Shown piece after piece: positions 1 to 8,991 of a DNA stretch of 64,000 bases (position 1 is its first letter; each line of letters begins with the position of its first letter). The notes under the pieces are model-generated. The model did no database searches and had not been told where the DNA came from. It saw only the letters and a list, made by a program, of their open reading frames with translations. The position numbers and the translations under genes are program-made. The stretch is from assembly GCF_019278565.1 (NCBI RefSeq), contig NZ_CP058988.1, positions 4,278,001-4,342,000 of the forward strand, read 5' to 3'. The stretch comes from Cellulophaga sp. HaHa_2_95. Its GTDB lineage: Bacteria; Bacteroidota; Bacteroidia; Flavobacteriales; Flavobacteriaceae.

Positions 1-1
1 A

Positions 2-1108
2 GTGGCAGACACCAATAGTCAAGGTGCCTATATCATAAACCATGATGGAGATCAATTATTTAGCTGGAAATTTGACAGAGATCTAGGTAATGACGTGAAC
101 TTATTAGACGACGGTAGTTTAGTTGTTTGCCTAAAAGCAGACAATGCAGGAATAACGCTGGGTGGTTATGGTGGCATCATGAGAAAAATAAACGTCGATC
201 AATCTATTGACTGGGAAGTTTCCTATAGTTCTGGTGATGATTACATGGCGCATCACGATGTGGAATACTTATCAAATGGAAATATTATTTTTCCAGTCTG
301 GGAAAAAGTAACAGCTGATGAAGCTGCGGAACTAGGTTTTTCTGAGAATTTTGATATTTTCCCCGAAGCTATTATAGAAATGAACCCGCTTACCGAAGAG
401 ATTGTTTGGGAATGGCATGTTACAGATCATGTGATTCAAAACCACGATGCTTCAAAAGAAAATTTTGGCGTTGTAGTAGAACATCCAAATAAAGTAGATA
501 TCAATTACAACAGTTCTCAAACCAATGGAGATTTGATGCATTTTAATGGGTTAACTTTAGATGAAACGAATGATGTTCTTTACATAACCGTAAATAACTA
601 TAGTGAAGTTTGGGTGCTAGACCACAGCACAACTACGGAAGAAGCGAGTACAAGTACGGGTGGAAATTATGATCTAGGCGGAGATTTAGTATACCGGTAC
701 GGAAATCCGCTTGCTTATGACAATGTTGGCGAGGTTACCTTGAACAATGTACATTACCCAAATTTACTGACTACTGGAAATATGATTGTCTTTGCCAATG
801 ATATTTACGACAACCAGTCTGAAGTTGTTGAATACAAATTAAACCCACCATACGAACTTAATGCAGGAGAAGACAATGAACCAGAAGTAGTATGGAGTTT
901 TACGGATCCTGAATTATACACTGCAGGCTTGGGTAGTGGGGTCCGGATGAGCAATGGAAATACCCTAATCGCCGAAGGCAGAGATGGTACCCTATGGGAA
1001 GTAAGTGCTAGCGGCGAGGTTCTATGGCAAAATACAGATTACAATACCACCTGGAGAGCATATGCTTTTACAGTCGATGCTCCGGCGATACTAGCCTTAG
1101 GTTTATAA
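2..1108 (+). CDS. Arylsulfotransferase (ASST)-like protein, 5'-truncated
   Basis: The reading frame is open from the first bases of the window, so the true start and any signal peptide lie outside; the GTG at base 2 is probably internal. The visible 368 residues look like repeated beta-propeller blades of the arylsulfotransferase/ASST fold, with recurrent NHDG-, GxLLxxG- and WExxx-type blade motifs. Conserved-looking histidines occur in AHHDVEYLSNGN and IQNHDASK. Members of this family are usually exported and transfer sulfate between phenolic compounds, but substrate and activity cannot be read from this fragment. It is convergent with metZ and ends at a bidirectional terminator. Family assignment is moderately sure; function is inferred. 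Confidence 0.7.
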   Translation: MADTNSQGAYIINHDGDQLFSWKFDRDLGNDVNLLDDGSLVVCLKADNAGITLGGYGGIMRKINVDQSIDWEVSYSSGDDYMAHHDVEYLSNGNIIFPVWEKVTADEAAELGFSENFDIFPEAIIEMNPLTEEIVWEWHVTDHVIQNHDASKENFGVVVEHPNKVDINYNSSQTNGDLMHFNGLTLDETNDVLYITVNNYSEVWVLDHSTTTEEASTSTGGNYDLGGDLVYRYGNPLAYDNVGEVTLNNVHYPNLLTTGNMIVFANDIYDNQSEVVEYKLNPPYELNAGEDNEPEVVWSFTDPELYTAGLGSGVRMSNGNTLIAEGRDGTLWEVSASGEVLWQNTDYNTTWRAYAFTVDAPAILALGL

Positions 1109-1129
1109 GAAAACAGACTCTTATTTAAC

Positions 1130-1167
1130 AAAAAAGCCTCCATAGTTTCTACTATTGAGGCTTTTTT
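1130..1167. terminator. Bidirectional intrinsic terminator
   Basis: An 11-bp stem, AAAAAAGCCTC paired with GAGGCTTTTTT, gives a T-run on both strands. It lies between two convergent genes, the arylsulfotransferase-like gene and metZ, and can serve both. Confidence 0.85.
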
Positions 1168-1182
1168 ACTTAGAACGTTCTG

Positions 1183-2349
1183 CTACGATTCTAAGGCTTG
1201 TTTTATATCGGAAATAATATCATCTATATGTTCCAAACCAACAGATACCCGAACGGTTCCATCCGTAATATTTACAGCTTCACGTTCTTGTGTTGTTAGC
1301 TTGCTGTGGGTTGTAGATGCAGGATGGGTCACAATACTTCTAGAATCTCCCAAGTTTGCAGAGAGCGATAATAATTTTATCCCATCAAAAAACTTTCGTC
1401 CAGCTTCTATTCCTCCATTCACTTCAAAAGCAACAATAGTACCCCCAGCTTTCATCTGCTTTTTAGCCACCTCATACATAGGGTGCGATTTTAAAAATGG
1501 ATATTTCACCCAATTTACTTTCGGGTGATCTTCGAGAAACGTGGCTAACTTTAAAGCATTCTCACAATGACGATCTACCCGAACCGCTAAAGTTTCTAAA
1601 CTTTTAGAAATTACCCAAGCGTTAAAAGGAGAAAGCGCAGGACCCGTAATGCGCGAAAATCGATAGACCTTATCAATTAATTCTGCACTTCCTACGGTAA
1701 TTCCTGCCAAAACACGTCCTTGACCATCCATTAATTTTGTCCCTGAATGAATTACCAAATCAGCACCAAATTTAATAGGTTGTTGTAAGTAAGGCGTTGC
1801 AAAACAGTTATCGATAATTAAAAGTACCTTATGTTTTTTTGCAATTTTACCCAACTTTTCTAGGTCTAATACATCTACTCCCGGATTGGTAGGAGATTCT
1901 GCATAGATAAATTTTGTTGTTGGTTTAATCAATTTATCAATACCCTCTAAATCATCAATTTCGAAATAATCTGAGCTAATGTTCCATTTGGGTAAAAAGT
2001 TCATAAATAAACTATGCGTAGAACCAAAAATATTCCGTGCAGAAACCACATGATCTCCACTATCTAAAAGCGATGCGAAAGTAGAAAACACCGCAGCCAT
2101 ACCAGATGCAAAAGCGAAGCCAGCTTCGGCACCTTCCATTTTACAAACCTTTTCTATAAATTCATTCGTATTTGGGTTAGAATACCTAGAATAGATATTA
2201 CGTTCTTTCTCTTCACTAAAAGAAGCGCGCATATCTTCAGCATCTTCAAATACAAAGCTTGAAGTTACATACATGGGCGTAGAATGTTCCAGAAATTGTG
2301 AGCGTTCTGTTTGTGTTCTTATCGCTTCTGTTTCAAATTTGTTTTTCAT
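1183..2349 (-). CDS. metZ: O-succinylhomoserine sulfhydrylase (MetZ-type)
   Basis: This is a 388-residue PLP enzyme of the Cys/Met metabolism family (gamma-replacement type), which makes homocysteine from an acylated homoserine and sulfide. The PLP lysine is K205 in HSGTKLMDGQGR, and the Y-S-R-Y-x-N-P-N phosphate-binding segment lies at residues 53-60. The C-terminal part has the family THPASTTH motif. Overall resemblance is to MetZ (O-succinylhomoserine sulfhydrylase) rather than to MetY, its neighbour two genes upstream. It is the last gene of the metY, metX-thrA, metZ operon, 44 nt after the fusion gene. Acetyl versus succinyl substrate cannot be settled from sequence; cystathionine lyase or synthase activity is an alternative. 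Confidence 0.85.
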   Translation of the reverse strand: MKNKFETEAIRTQTERSQFLEHSTPMYVTSSFVFEDAEDMRASFSEEKERNIYSRYSNPNTNEFIEKVCKMEGAEAGFAFASGMAAVFSTFASLLDSGDHVVSARNIFGSTHSLFMNFLPKWNISSDYFEIDDLEGIDKLIKPTTKFIYAESPTNPGVDVLDLEKLGKIAKKHKVLLIIDNCFATPYLQQPIKFGADLVIHSGTKLMDGQGRVLAGITVGSAELIDKVYRFSRITGPALSPFNAWVISKSLETLAVRVDRHCENALKLATFLEDHPKVNWVKYPFLKSHPMYEVAKKQMKAGGTIVAFEVNGGIEAGRKFFDGIKLLSLSANLGDSRSIVTHPASTTHSKLTTQEREAVNITDGTVRVSVGLEHIDDIISDIKQALES

Positions 2350-2393
2350 AATTTTATTATTAGATCAGTGATCGCGTTACTGATTCTTTACAG

Positions 2394-5300
2394 CTATTTA
2401 CCTTTTTCTATAATCCTTAATATATCACCAAAAACGCCACGAGCCGTAACTGCTGCTCCCGCTCCTGCGCCTTGAATCACTAACGGATTTTCCCCATAAG
2501 ACTCCGTATATATTTCTATAATAGAATCTGAGCCTTTTACTTGTCCTAATGCACTTTCTTTAGGCACCGAAACTAATTTTACTTCTAAATTCCCTTTTTC
2601 TTTTTGCAAATCTCCAGACAAGTCACCCACATACCGCAATACATGATTTGGCTTTTGTTCTTTTTTAATCTTTTCAAAAATAGCATCAAGCATACTTAAC
2701 TGATTTTTAAATTCGGCTACCGTTACAGTATGCAAAGAATCTGGTATTAAATTCTGAATACTAATATCTGCAAATTCATTACTCAGATCCAATTCTCTAG
2801 CTAGTATTAAAAGTTTTCTTCCTACATCATTACCAGAAAGATCTTCACGAGCATCTGGCTCCGTAAATCCTTTTTCCATCGCTTCTTTTAAAATCGATGA
2901 AAATGGTCTATCTACCTCTGAAAACGTATTGAAGATATAACTCAACGACCCTGAAAATACTCCTTTAATACGCGTAATATTTTCACCAGATAAATGCAAT
3001 AACTTGATGGTATCTATAAGTGGAAGCCCTGCTCCTACATTCGTTTCATACAAATATTGTTTCTGACTCCGTTCTAATTCGGTTCTTAGGTTCTGATAAA
3101 AATCAAAACTCAAGGTATTTGCGATTTTGTTTGAAGACACCAAATCAAAACCATTTTCTATCATATTTAAATACGATGCTACAAAAGTTTTGCTTGCCGT
3201 ATTATCTACCGCTATTAAATTTTCTAAATGGTGTGTTTTTGCAAAATCGAAAATGGTATCTAACTCAAATGACTTGCCATTTTTATCTAAATCGGCTTTC
3301 CAATTTTCCGAAATTCCGTTTTTATTAAGCAACACTTTTTTAGAGTTCGCCACCGCAAAAACATTTAATTGAATCCCTTTACGTTCTTCAATGCTTTGAG
3401 CCGATTTTAAAATTTGATCTATCAATGTTCCTCCAACATTTCCATGACCAAATATAGCAAGATTCACTTTTTTACTAATTCCGAAAACTTGACCGTGCAT
3501 TACGTTCAACGCTTTGTAAAGGTCTTTACGCCGTACTACTAAACTGACATTTTTTCCCGTTACTGTATTATTAAATAACAAGGGAACAATCTGGTTTTTT
3601 ATCAGCTCATTAAAAGGCTTATGAAAAGAACTCAAATCTTGACCTACAATAGAAATCACAGAAACATCGGTAGTTACGGTAATCATGTTTACATCTTTGG
3701 TTTGAAAATCTGAGCTAAATTCATCAATTAAAACCTCTTTCGCTTTTTCTGCTTTGTCAGCATCTACCACAAAACCAAGACCACGTTCTGATGACCCCTG
3801 AGATATGATATTCACACTAATATTATTTGCTCCTAATGTTTTAAAAACTCGTGCATCTACTCCGACTTTACCTAATAAACCACGCCCCTCAAAATTTACC
3901 AAGGCCACATTTTCAATTACTGAAAGCGATTTTATCCCCTCTTTACTTGTCTTTGCACTAATTAGCGTTCCTTCATTATCACCATTAAATGTATTTAATA
4001 TCCGCAATGGAATATTTTTTTCTATTAAAGGGATAATCGTTTTTGCATGTAAGATGGTCGCCCCAAAATTTGCCAATTCATTTGCTTCCCCGTAAGACAA
4101 CTCCGCAATACGTTTTGCATCCGCCACATAATCAGGGTTGGCCGTATAAATCCCATCTACATGCGTATAATTTTGCAATTCTGCCGCATCTAAGAAATTA
4201 GCAATTAGCGCTGCCGAATAATTACTTCCGTTTCTTCCTAAGGTTGTGGTCTCCCCTGCTTTGTTTGATGCTATAAAACCAGTCATTACAGGAACCACAG
4301 TAGTATCTAATTTAGAGATAACCTCTAAAACATGCTCTTTAGACAATGCCTCATATACCTGAGCATCCCCAAAATTGCTATCTGTTTTTATCAATTCTCG
4401 GGAATCTATGAATTTAGCTTTTACGCCATTCGCATTTAATAATTGTGTAGTCACTTTCCCAGAAATCAATTCTCCAAAAGACAATACTTGATCTTTGATT
4501 TTTGCACTATAATCGCCTAATAAAGAAACCCCTTCAAAAAGCTTTTCTAAATCCGTAAATTCCGAAGACAAATCAACATTAAAATCTGATTGTTGGTACG
4601 CTTTAAAAGCATCAAAATCTTTAGCGTACTCTTTGCCTTTGCTTGCCTTTTTAAGAATAGTTTCTAGCTGATCTGTGGCTTTACCGCGTGCAGACAATAC
4701 TACTCCAATATTTTCTCCCTGTTTTACTTTTGTAGTTACAATTTCTAAAACCCGATGTAAACCATCACCATTAGCCAACGATTTACCTCCGAATTTTAAT
4801 ATTTTGATACGCTTACTCTTTCCATTCTGATCAAAAATGCCTTTTAATAACTGTTCCATTTGCTGAAATTCAATTAAAAAAGCATCGTGACCATGCAGTG
4901 ACCTTATCTCCCCGTAGGTAACATTACTATTAACTTGCGCCAATTGCTTAAAGGTATCTTTATTCTCTTGGGCCGTAAAAAATAGATCAGAATCAACCCC
5001 TATAATATGAATATTGGTTGCGCTTTTTTCAATCGTTGAAAAAGCATCTTTAGCATCTCTTGTAATATCAATTGTTTTCAATAACTGATTCATCAGCTTA
5101 TAGGCTGACAATTGAAAACGTTCTTGCAATTTTGCGCCATGATGCGTTAACCAACTCTCTACATTAAAGACGTGCAATTCTTCATTTGTGCTACGTTTAA
5201 AACGCTCTTTAAATGATTCCGGAGTTCTATAGCACAACATCGCGTGCATACGTGCATCATGTACAGGTTGACTAGAATTCAACAAAAACTGCTCTTGAAT

Positions 5301-5780
5301 TTGACAATTCGCAATTAACCAGTCTGTAGATTTCCAATCGGACGCTACAGGAATTAGATTTTCAGTCAAATTAGGTTCCAAGGCAACCATTTCCCAAGCA
5401 ATACCACCTCCCATAGAACCTCCTATAAGTGCAAAAAGTTTGTTTACTTGCAGTTCTTTTAAACCTATTAAAAATATTTTTGCGATGTCTTGCGCCACAA
5501 AATCTTTGTAATTCTCTACCACAAAACCGTCATGCCCATTACCGGGTACATTAAAAGATAAAATGGTATATTTTTGAGTGTCAATACATTTTCCGTCTCC
5601 AATCAATGCAGACCACCAACCCTGCGCTCCAGCCACATCTGAACTGCCTGTTAATGCATGATTTACCACTATAATTGGTGCGGTATGCAGCGCAGGCCCA
5701 AAAACTTGATAAGACAATTTAATGTCCTGAGTTGATCCGCCGTGATTCGTATACTTGGGTATTGTTAAATGCTGTAGCAT
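2394..5780 (-). CDS. Trifunctional MetX-like homoserine acyltransferase / aspartate kinase / homoserine dehydrogenase
   Basis: A 1128-residue fusion. Residues 1-315 are an alpha/beta-hydrolase of the MetX type, with nucleophile S122 in GGSMGGG, the GVDSD acid region (263-265) and H298 in HGHDAF. Residues about 325-610 are an aspartate kinase (KFGGKS 329-334, GRNGSNYS 515-522, FGATILHAKT), about 615-755 hold ACT regulatory domains, and about 770-1128 are homoserine dehydrogenase (GHGNVGG 778-784, NVGAGLP 914-920, GVFSGSLSYIFN 940-951, EPDAREDLSGNDVGRK). It covers the aspartate kinase, homoserine dehydrogenase and homoserine acylation steps; aspartate-semialdehyde dehydrogenase is not nearby. 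The usual KFGGTS is KFGGKS here. It lies between metY and metZ, 48 and 44 nt away, so SAM would control it through the upstream riboswitch. Domain calls are firm; activity of each domain is inferred. Confidence 0.92.
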   Translation of the reverse strand: MLQHLTIPKYTNHGGSTQDIKLSYQVFGPALHTAPIIVVNHALTGSSDVAGAQGWWSALIGDGKCIDTQKYTILSFNVPGNGHDGFVVENYKDFVAQDIAKIFLIGLKELQVNKLFALIGGSMGGGIAWEMVALEPNLTENLIPVASDWKSTDWLIANCQIQEQFLLNSSQPVHDARMHAMLCYRTPESFKERFKRSTNEELHVFNVESWLTHHGAKLQERFQLSAYKLMNQLLKTIDITRDAKDAFSTIEKSATNIHIIGVDSDLFFTAQENKDTFKQLAQVNSNVTYGEIRSLHGHDAFLIEFQQMEQLLKGIFDQNGKSKRIKILKFGGKSLANGDGLHRVLEIVTTKVKQGENIGVVLSARGKATDQLETILKKASKGKEYAKDFDAFKAYQQSDFNVDLSSEFTDLEKLFEGVSLLGDYSAKIKDQVLSFGELISGKVTTQLLNANGVKAKFIDSRELIKTDSNFGDAQVYEALSKEHVLEVISKLDTTVVPVMTGFIASNKAGETTTLGRNGSNYSAALIANFLDAAELQNYTHVDGIYTANPDYVADAKRIAELSYGEANELANFGATILHAKTIIPLIEKNIPLRILNTFNGDNEGTLISAKTSKEGIKSLSVIENVALVNFEGRGLLGKVGVDARVFKTLGANNISVNIISQGSSERGLGFVVDADKAEKAKEVLIDEFSSDFQTKDVNMITVTTDVSVISIVGQDLSSFHKPFNELIKNQIVPLLFNNTVTGKNVSLVVRRKDLYKALNVMHGQVFGISKKVNLAIFGHGNVGGTLIDQILKSAQSIEERKGIQLNVFAVANSKKVLLNKNGISENWKADLDKNGKSFELDTIFDFAKTHHLENLIAVDNTASKTFVASYLNMIENGFDLVSSNKIANTLSFDFYQNLRTELERSQKQYLYETNVGAGLPLIDTIKLLHLSGENITRIKGVFSGSLSYIFNTFSEVDRPFSSILKEAMEKGFTEPDAREDLSGNDVGRKLLILARELDLSNEFADISIQNLIPDSLHTVTVAEFKNQLSMLDAIFEKIKKEQKPNHVLRYVGDLSGDLQKEKGNLEVKLVSVPKESALGQVKGSDSIIEIYTESYGENPLVIQGAGAGAAVTARGVFGDILRIIEKGK

Positions 5781-5828
5781 AATTTATTTTTATTTCAATC
5801 TTTTTGCTTTACCAAAGGTTAAGCTTAC

Positions 5829-7103
5829 TTATAATGAGGCAAAAGCCTGAATTAAATCTGCCTTTAAATCCTCTATATCTTCCAATCCAACAGACAGGCG
5901 TATCAAATCTTGTGGTACCCCTGCAGCTTCTTGTTGTTCTGCTGTTAATTGTTGATGGGTAGTACTCGCTGGATGAATAATTAATGATTTTGTATCACCA
6001 ATGTTTGCTAGTAGCGAGAAAATTTTAGTAGCATCGGTTACTTTTTGAGCCGCTTCAAAACCACCTTTTATACCGAAGGTTACTAATCCGCTTTGTCCTT
6101 TTGGCAAATACTCTTTAGCCAAATCATAATAGGCACTGCTCTTTAATCCAGGATAGTTTACCCAAGCAACCTCATCTCGACCTTCTAACCATATTGCTAG
6201 CTCTAGTGCATTTGCACTGTGTTGCTTAATCCGCACAGGTAAGGTTTCTAATCCTTGAATAATTTGGAATGCATTAAACGGACTCAAAGCACCACCAAAA
6301 TCACGTAAACCTTCTAAAATTAGCTTAAACGTAAACGCTGCTGCCCCCAAAGCTTCGCTATACACTAAGCCATGATACCCCGCAGAAGGCTCAGTGAACT
6401 CTGGAAATTTCCCATTGGTCCAATCAAAAGTACCGGCATCTATAATAGCACCCCCTAATGATGTTCCTTGACCGCCAATGTACTTTGTAAGCGAATGAAT
6501 CACAAGGTTTGCTCCATGTTCAATTGGGTTTAATAATACAGGTGAAGCCACAGTATTATCTACAATAAATGGCACTTGTGCTGCTTTTGCATAGGTAGCA
6601 ATTGCCTTTAAATCTAAAACATCCAATTTAGGATTTCCTAAAGATTCTACGAAAATAGCTCTGGTATTATCTTGAACAGCCTTCTCAAAGTTTTCTGGAT
6701 GAGTCGCATCCACAAAAGTGGTAGTAATGCCTAATCTTGGCAAGGTTACATTTAATAAATTAAACGTTCCTCCATATAAACTACTAGAAGCTACAATATG
6801 ATCTCCTGCTTTTAATAAAGTTAACAAACCTGTAGCAATTGCGGCAGTACCAGAAGCGAAAACAACAGCACCCACACCGCCTTCAACAGCCGCTAAGCGA
6901 TCCTGTAAAATTTGATTTGTTGGGTTATTTAAACGGGTGTAGATGAACCCTAATTCTCCTAATGAGAATAATTTTGCAGCATGGTCCGTATCTCTAAAAA
7001 CGTATGATGATGTTTGATAGATGGGCACTGCTCTTGTTCCTCCCGTTTGCGTAGTATCATGCCCTGCATGTAAAGCGTTTGTTGCTAATTTTTGAGTACT
7101 CAT
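5829..7103 (-). CDS. metY: O-acetylhomoserine aminocarboxypropyltransferase (MetY-type)
   Basis: This 424-residue PLP enzyme of the Cys/Met family typically condenses O-acetylhomoserine with sulfide to homocysteine. The PLP lysine is K207 in HSLTKYIGGQGT, and the family motifs LHAGHD, YTRLNNPT and HPASTTHQQL are present. The ATG at 7103 (MSTQKLATN) was chosen because the family starts with this LHAGHD-proximal segment; a 14-residue upstream extension is AT-rich and atypical. It is the first gene of the methionine operon, and its 5' leader holds a SAM-I riboswitch, so it should be repressed when SAM is plentiful. Its neighbour MetZ is a paralogue, which suggests two sulfhydrylation routes or different sulfur donors. 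Confidence 0.92.
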   Translation of the reverse strand: MSTQKLATNALHAGHDTTQTGGTRAVPIYQTSSYVFRDTDHAAKLFSLGELGFIYTRLNNPTNQILQDRLAAVEGGVGAVVFASGTAAIATGLLTLLKAGDHIVASSSLYGGTFNLLNVTLPRLGITTTFVDATHPENFEKAVQDNTRAIFVESLGNPKLDVLDLKAIATYAKAAQVPFIVDNTVASPVLLNPIEHGANLVIHSLTKYIGGQGTSLGGAIIDAGTFDWTNGKFPEFTEPSAGYHGLVYSEALGAAAFTFKLILEGLRDFGGALSPFNAFQIIQGLETLPVRIKQHSANALELAIWLEGRDEVAWVNYPGLKSSAYYDLAKEYLPKGQSGLVTFGIKGGFEAAQKVTDATKIFSLLANIGDTKSLIIHPASTTHQQLTAEQQEAAGVPQDLIRLSVGLEDIEDLKADLIQAFASL

Positions 7104-7235
7104 GATTTTTTTGTTTTTTAAATTAATACTAAAATAAAAAGCCAAACTCTAACATCAGACCTGTAGTCTAGCTAGGTAAAAATCAAAAAGTTATTAAGAA
7201 GAAATATTCAATTACTAGGATAGCAATTAATTTTT

Positions 7236-7360
7236 TCGTTATCTGCCGCCAATGCATGATGCAATTTTTGGTAGAATTTAGCACCTTCATTGTTCTTAAA
7301 AAGAACAAAGGGTTGCTAAGGTTTCAAAGGGTCTATTCCCTCCACCTTTCTTGATAACTA
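7236..7360 (-). promoter_or_regulatory. SAM-I (S-box) riboswitch
   Basis: Read on the minus strand, the leader has the S-box core GGTGGAGGGA, then GACCCTTTGAAACC, TTAGCAACC, a hairpin (TTGTTCTT/AAGAACAA) and GGTGCTAAATTCTACC, in the family order. The closing helix P1 can form between GTTATC (7353-7358) and GATAAC (7238-7243). It sits 5' of metY and so covers the whole metY, metX-thrA, metZ operon. About 130 nt separate it from the metY start. No clear U-tract terminator is visible there, so control might be by translation or a non-canonical hairpin. Confidence 0.94.
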
Positions 7361-7388
7361 TTCAATACGTGTTTGAACTTGTGCGGTG

Positions 7389-7396
7389 CAAATATA
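7389..7396 (-). promoter_or_regulatory. Candidate -7 box for the metY operon
   Basis: TATATTTG on the minus strand matches the Bacteroidetes -7 consensus TAnnTTTG. It sits about 30 nt before the first riboswitch helix, where a transcription start would be expected. I see no TTG at a normal -33 distance. Confidence 0.5.
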
Positions 7397-7462
7397 ACAT
7401 CGGAAGTTTTTAAAATCCTAATTATTCACCAATAATTATAAAAAGATACTTTTTTGTTAAGA

Positions 7463-7504
7463 TTTTGGCGGTCTACTCTAATTATTTAAACCAGACCGCT
7501 AAAA
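7463..7504 (-). terminator. Hairpin after metK
   Basis: GCGGTCT pairs with AGACCGC, flanked by TTTT/AAAA, starting 12 nt after the metK stop codon. On the minus strand it is not followed by a T-run, so it may terminate weakly or protect the mRNA 3' end. Confidence 0.5.
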
Positions 7505-7515
7505 CCATTAAATAT

Positions 7516-8772
7516 TTATATACCGAATGTAGTTTTCACTTGCTCTAGAGCATCTAACTTCTCCCAAGTAAACAATTCTACTTCTTTTTCTACTTTACCG
7601 TTATAAGGAGATTCAAAAGTTTTTGTTACTGTTATTGGCTCTTTACCCATGTGACCGTAAGCAGCTGTTTCCAAATAAATAGGATTACGCAATTTTAAAC
7701 GCTCTTCTATGGCAAACGGACGCATATCAAATAACTCAGCTACTTTTCTTGCAATCTGCCCATCGTTTAAATTCACCTTAGCAGTACCATACGTATCTAC
7801 ATAAATAGAGGTTGGTTCTACCACTCCAATAGCATAACTTACCTGTACTAAAATCTCATCAGCCACTCCCGCAGCTACTAAATTTTTCGCAGCATGACGC
7901 GCAGCATAGGCTGCACTTCTATCTACTTTACTAGGATCTTTACCACTAAATGCACCTCCACCGTGAGCACCTTTACCACCGTACGTATCTACAATAATCT
8001 TACGACCTGTTAATCCCGTATCTCCATGAGGACCACCGATAACAAATTTTCCTGTTGGGTTAATATGGTAGGTAATAGCATCATCAAATAACGTCTGAAT
8101 ATGTACTGGTAATTGTTCCTTTACTTTCGGAATTAAGATAGAAATAATATCTGATTTAATTTTCGCCAACATTTTTTCATCATCAGCATCAAAAGCATCA
8201 TGTTGAGTAGAAACTACAATAGTATCTATACGTTGAGGTACATTTTCATCACTATACTCTATTGTTACCTGCGCCTTAGCATCTGGTCTTAAATAAGAAA
8301 TTTCTTTACCTTCTCTTCTTAAATCTGCTAAGATCTGTAATATTTTATGCGAAATATCTAAAGCCAAAGGCATGTAGTTTTCCGTTTCTTTAGTAGCGTA
8401 GCCAAACATCATTCCTTGATCTCCTGCACCTTGCTCTTCTTTAGAACCGCGATCTACACCTTGACTAATATCTTTAGACTGCTCATGTATTAAGGAGATA
8501 ACACCACATGAATCTCCGCTAAACTGATATTCTCCTTTAGTATACCCAATTTTATTAATAACATCTCTTGCTATTTGTTGAACATCTAAATAGGTATCAC
8601 TCTTAACTTCACCTGCCAATACTACTTGACCTGTAGTTACTAATGTCTCGCATGCTACTTTGCTTTCTGGATCAAAAGCCAAAAAATTATCTAAAAGCGC
8701 ATCACTTATTTGGTCTGCTACTTTATCTGGGTGTCCTTCACTAACAGATTCTGATGTGAATAAATAAGCCAT
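7516..8772 (-). CDS. metK: S-adenosylmethionine synthetase
   Basis: A full-length 418-residue methionine adenosyltransferase, which makes SAM from methionine and ATP in the cytoplasm. The N-terminal [19 protein letters not shown] carries the ATP-binding histidine, [10 protein letters not shown] is the substrate loop, and [19 protein letters not shown] is the glycine-rich phosphate-binding motif. It is transcribed alone on the minus strand. Its 5' leader looks like a SAM-II riboswitch (8853-8924), giving direct product feedback. It is next to, but separate from, the SAM-I-controlled methionine operon. Confidence 0.98.
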   Translation of the reverse strand: MAYLFTSESVSEGHPDKVADQISDALLDNFLAFDPESKVACETLVTTGQVVLAGEVKSDTYLDVQQIARDVINKIGYTKGEYQFSGDSCGVISLIHEQSKDISQGVDRGSKEEQGAGDQGMMFGYATKETENYMPLALDISHKILQILADLRREGKEISYLRPDAKAQVTIEYSDENVPQRIDTIVVSTQHDAFDADDEKMLAKIKSDIISILIPKVKEQLPVHIQTLFDDAITYHINPTGKFVIGGPHGDTGLTGRKIIVDTYGGKGAHGGGAFSGKDPSKVDRSAAYAARHAAKNLVAAGVADEILVQVSYAIGVVEPTSIYVDTYGTAKVNLNDGQIARKVAELFDMRPFAIEERLKLRNPIYLETAAYGHMGKEPITVTKTFESPYNGKVEKEVELFTWEKLDALEQVKTTFGI

Positions 8773-8823
8773 AAATGGTTTTATTTTCTAGAATAGACTT
8801 GACAGAAAGGTTAAAAGAAGTTT

Positions 8824-8850
8824 ATGAACCGAAAAAGGAATTTCGGTCAT
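8824..8850 (-). promoter_or_regulatory. Hairpin between SAM-II-like element and metK start
   Basis: On the minus strand ATGACCGAAA can pair with TTTCGGTTCAT, with one bulged base, immediately 3' of the SAM-II-like fold and about 50 nt before the metK ATG. It may be the expression platform; no strong T-run follows. Confidence 0.45.
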
Positions 8851-8852
8851 AA

Positions 8853-8924
8853 CTGCTTTAGCATTTTTCTTGTGCTAAATATAATTTAGCAGCTGAGGTT
8901 GCAATCAGTCAAATCCGTCCTCAA
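8853..8924 (-). promoter_or_regulatory. SAM-II-like riboswitch in the metK leader
   Basis: On the minus strand the P1 stem TGAGG/CCTCA encloses GATTTGACTGATTGCAA, which matches the SAM-II core (GAUUUG ... UUGCAA). Downstream come TAAA and GCTAAA in family order. The loop segment GACTG can pair with CAGTT just after GCTAAAG, giving the expected H-type pseudoknot. Between TAAA and the last GCTAAA there is an extra hairpin, TGCTAAA/TTTAGCA. The position, right after a -7 box and before a SAM synthase, fits the role. Recognition is by memory of the family, not by a covariance search. Confidence 0.75.
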
Positions 8925-8936
8925 TTAATAATAGCA

Positions 8937-8944
8937 CAAAAGTA
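8937..8944 (-). promoter_or_regulatory. Candidate -7 box for metK
   Basis: TACTTTTG on the minus strand matches TAnnTTTG. Transcription would begin just before the first SAM-II-like helix at 8924. No TTG is seen at -33 spacing. Confidence 0.5.
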
Positions 8945-8991
8945 AAATAAAAGATGGAGTCTGAAAAATGCTTTAACAACAATTTGCAGAT

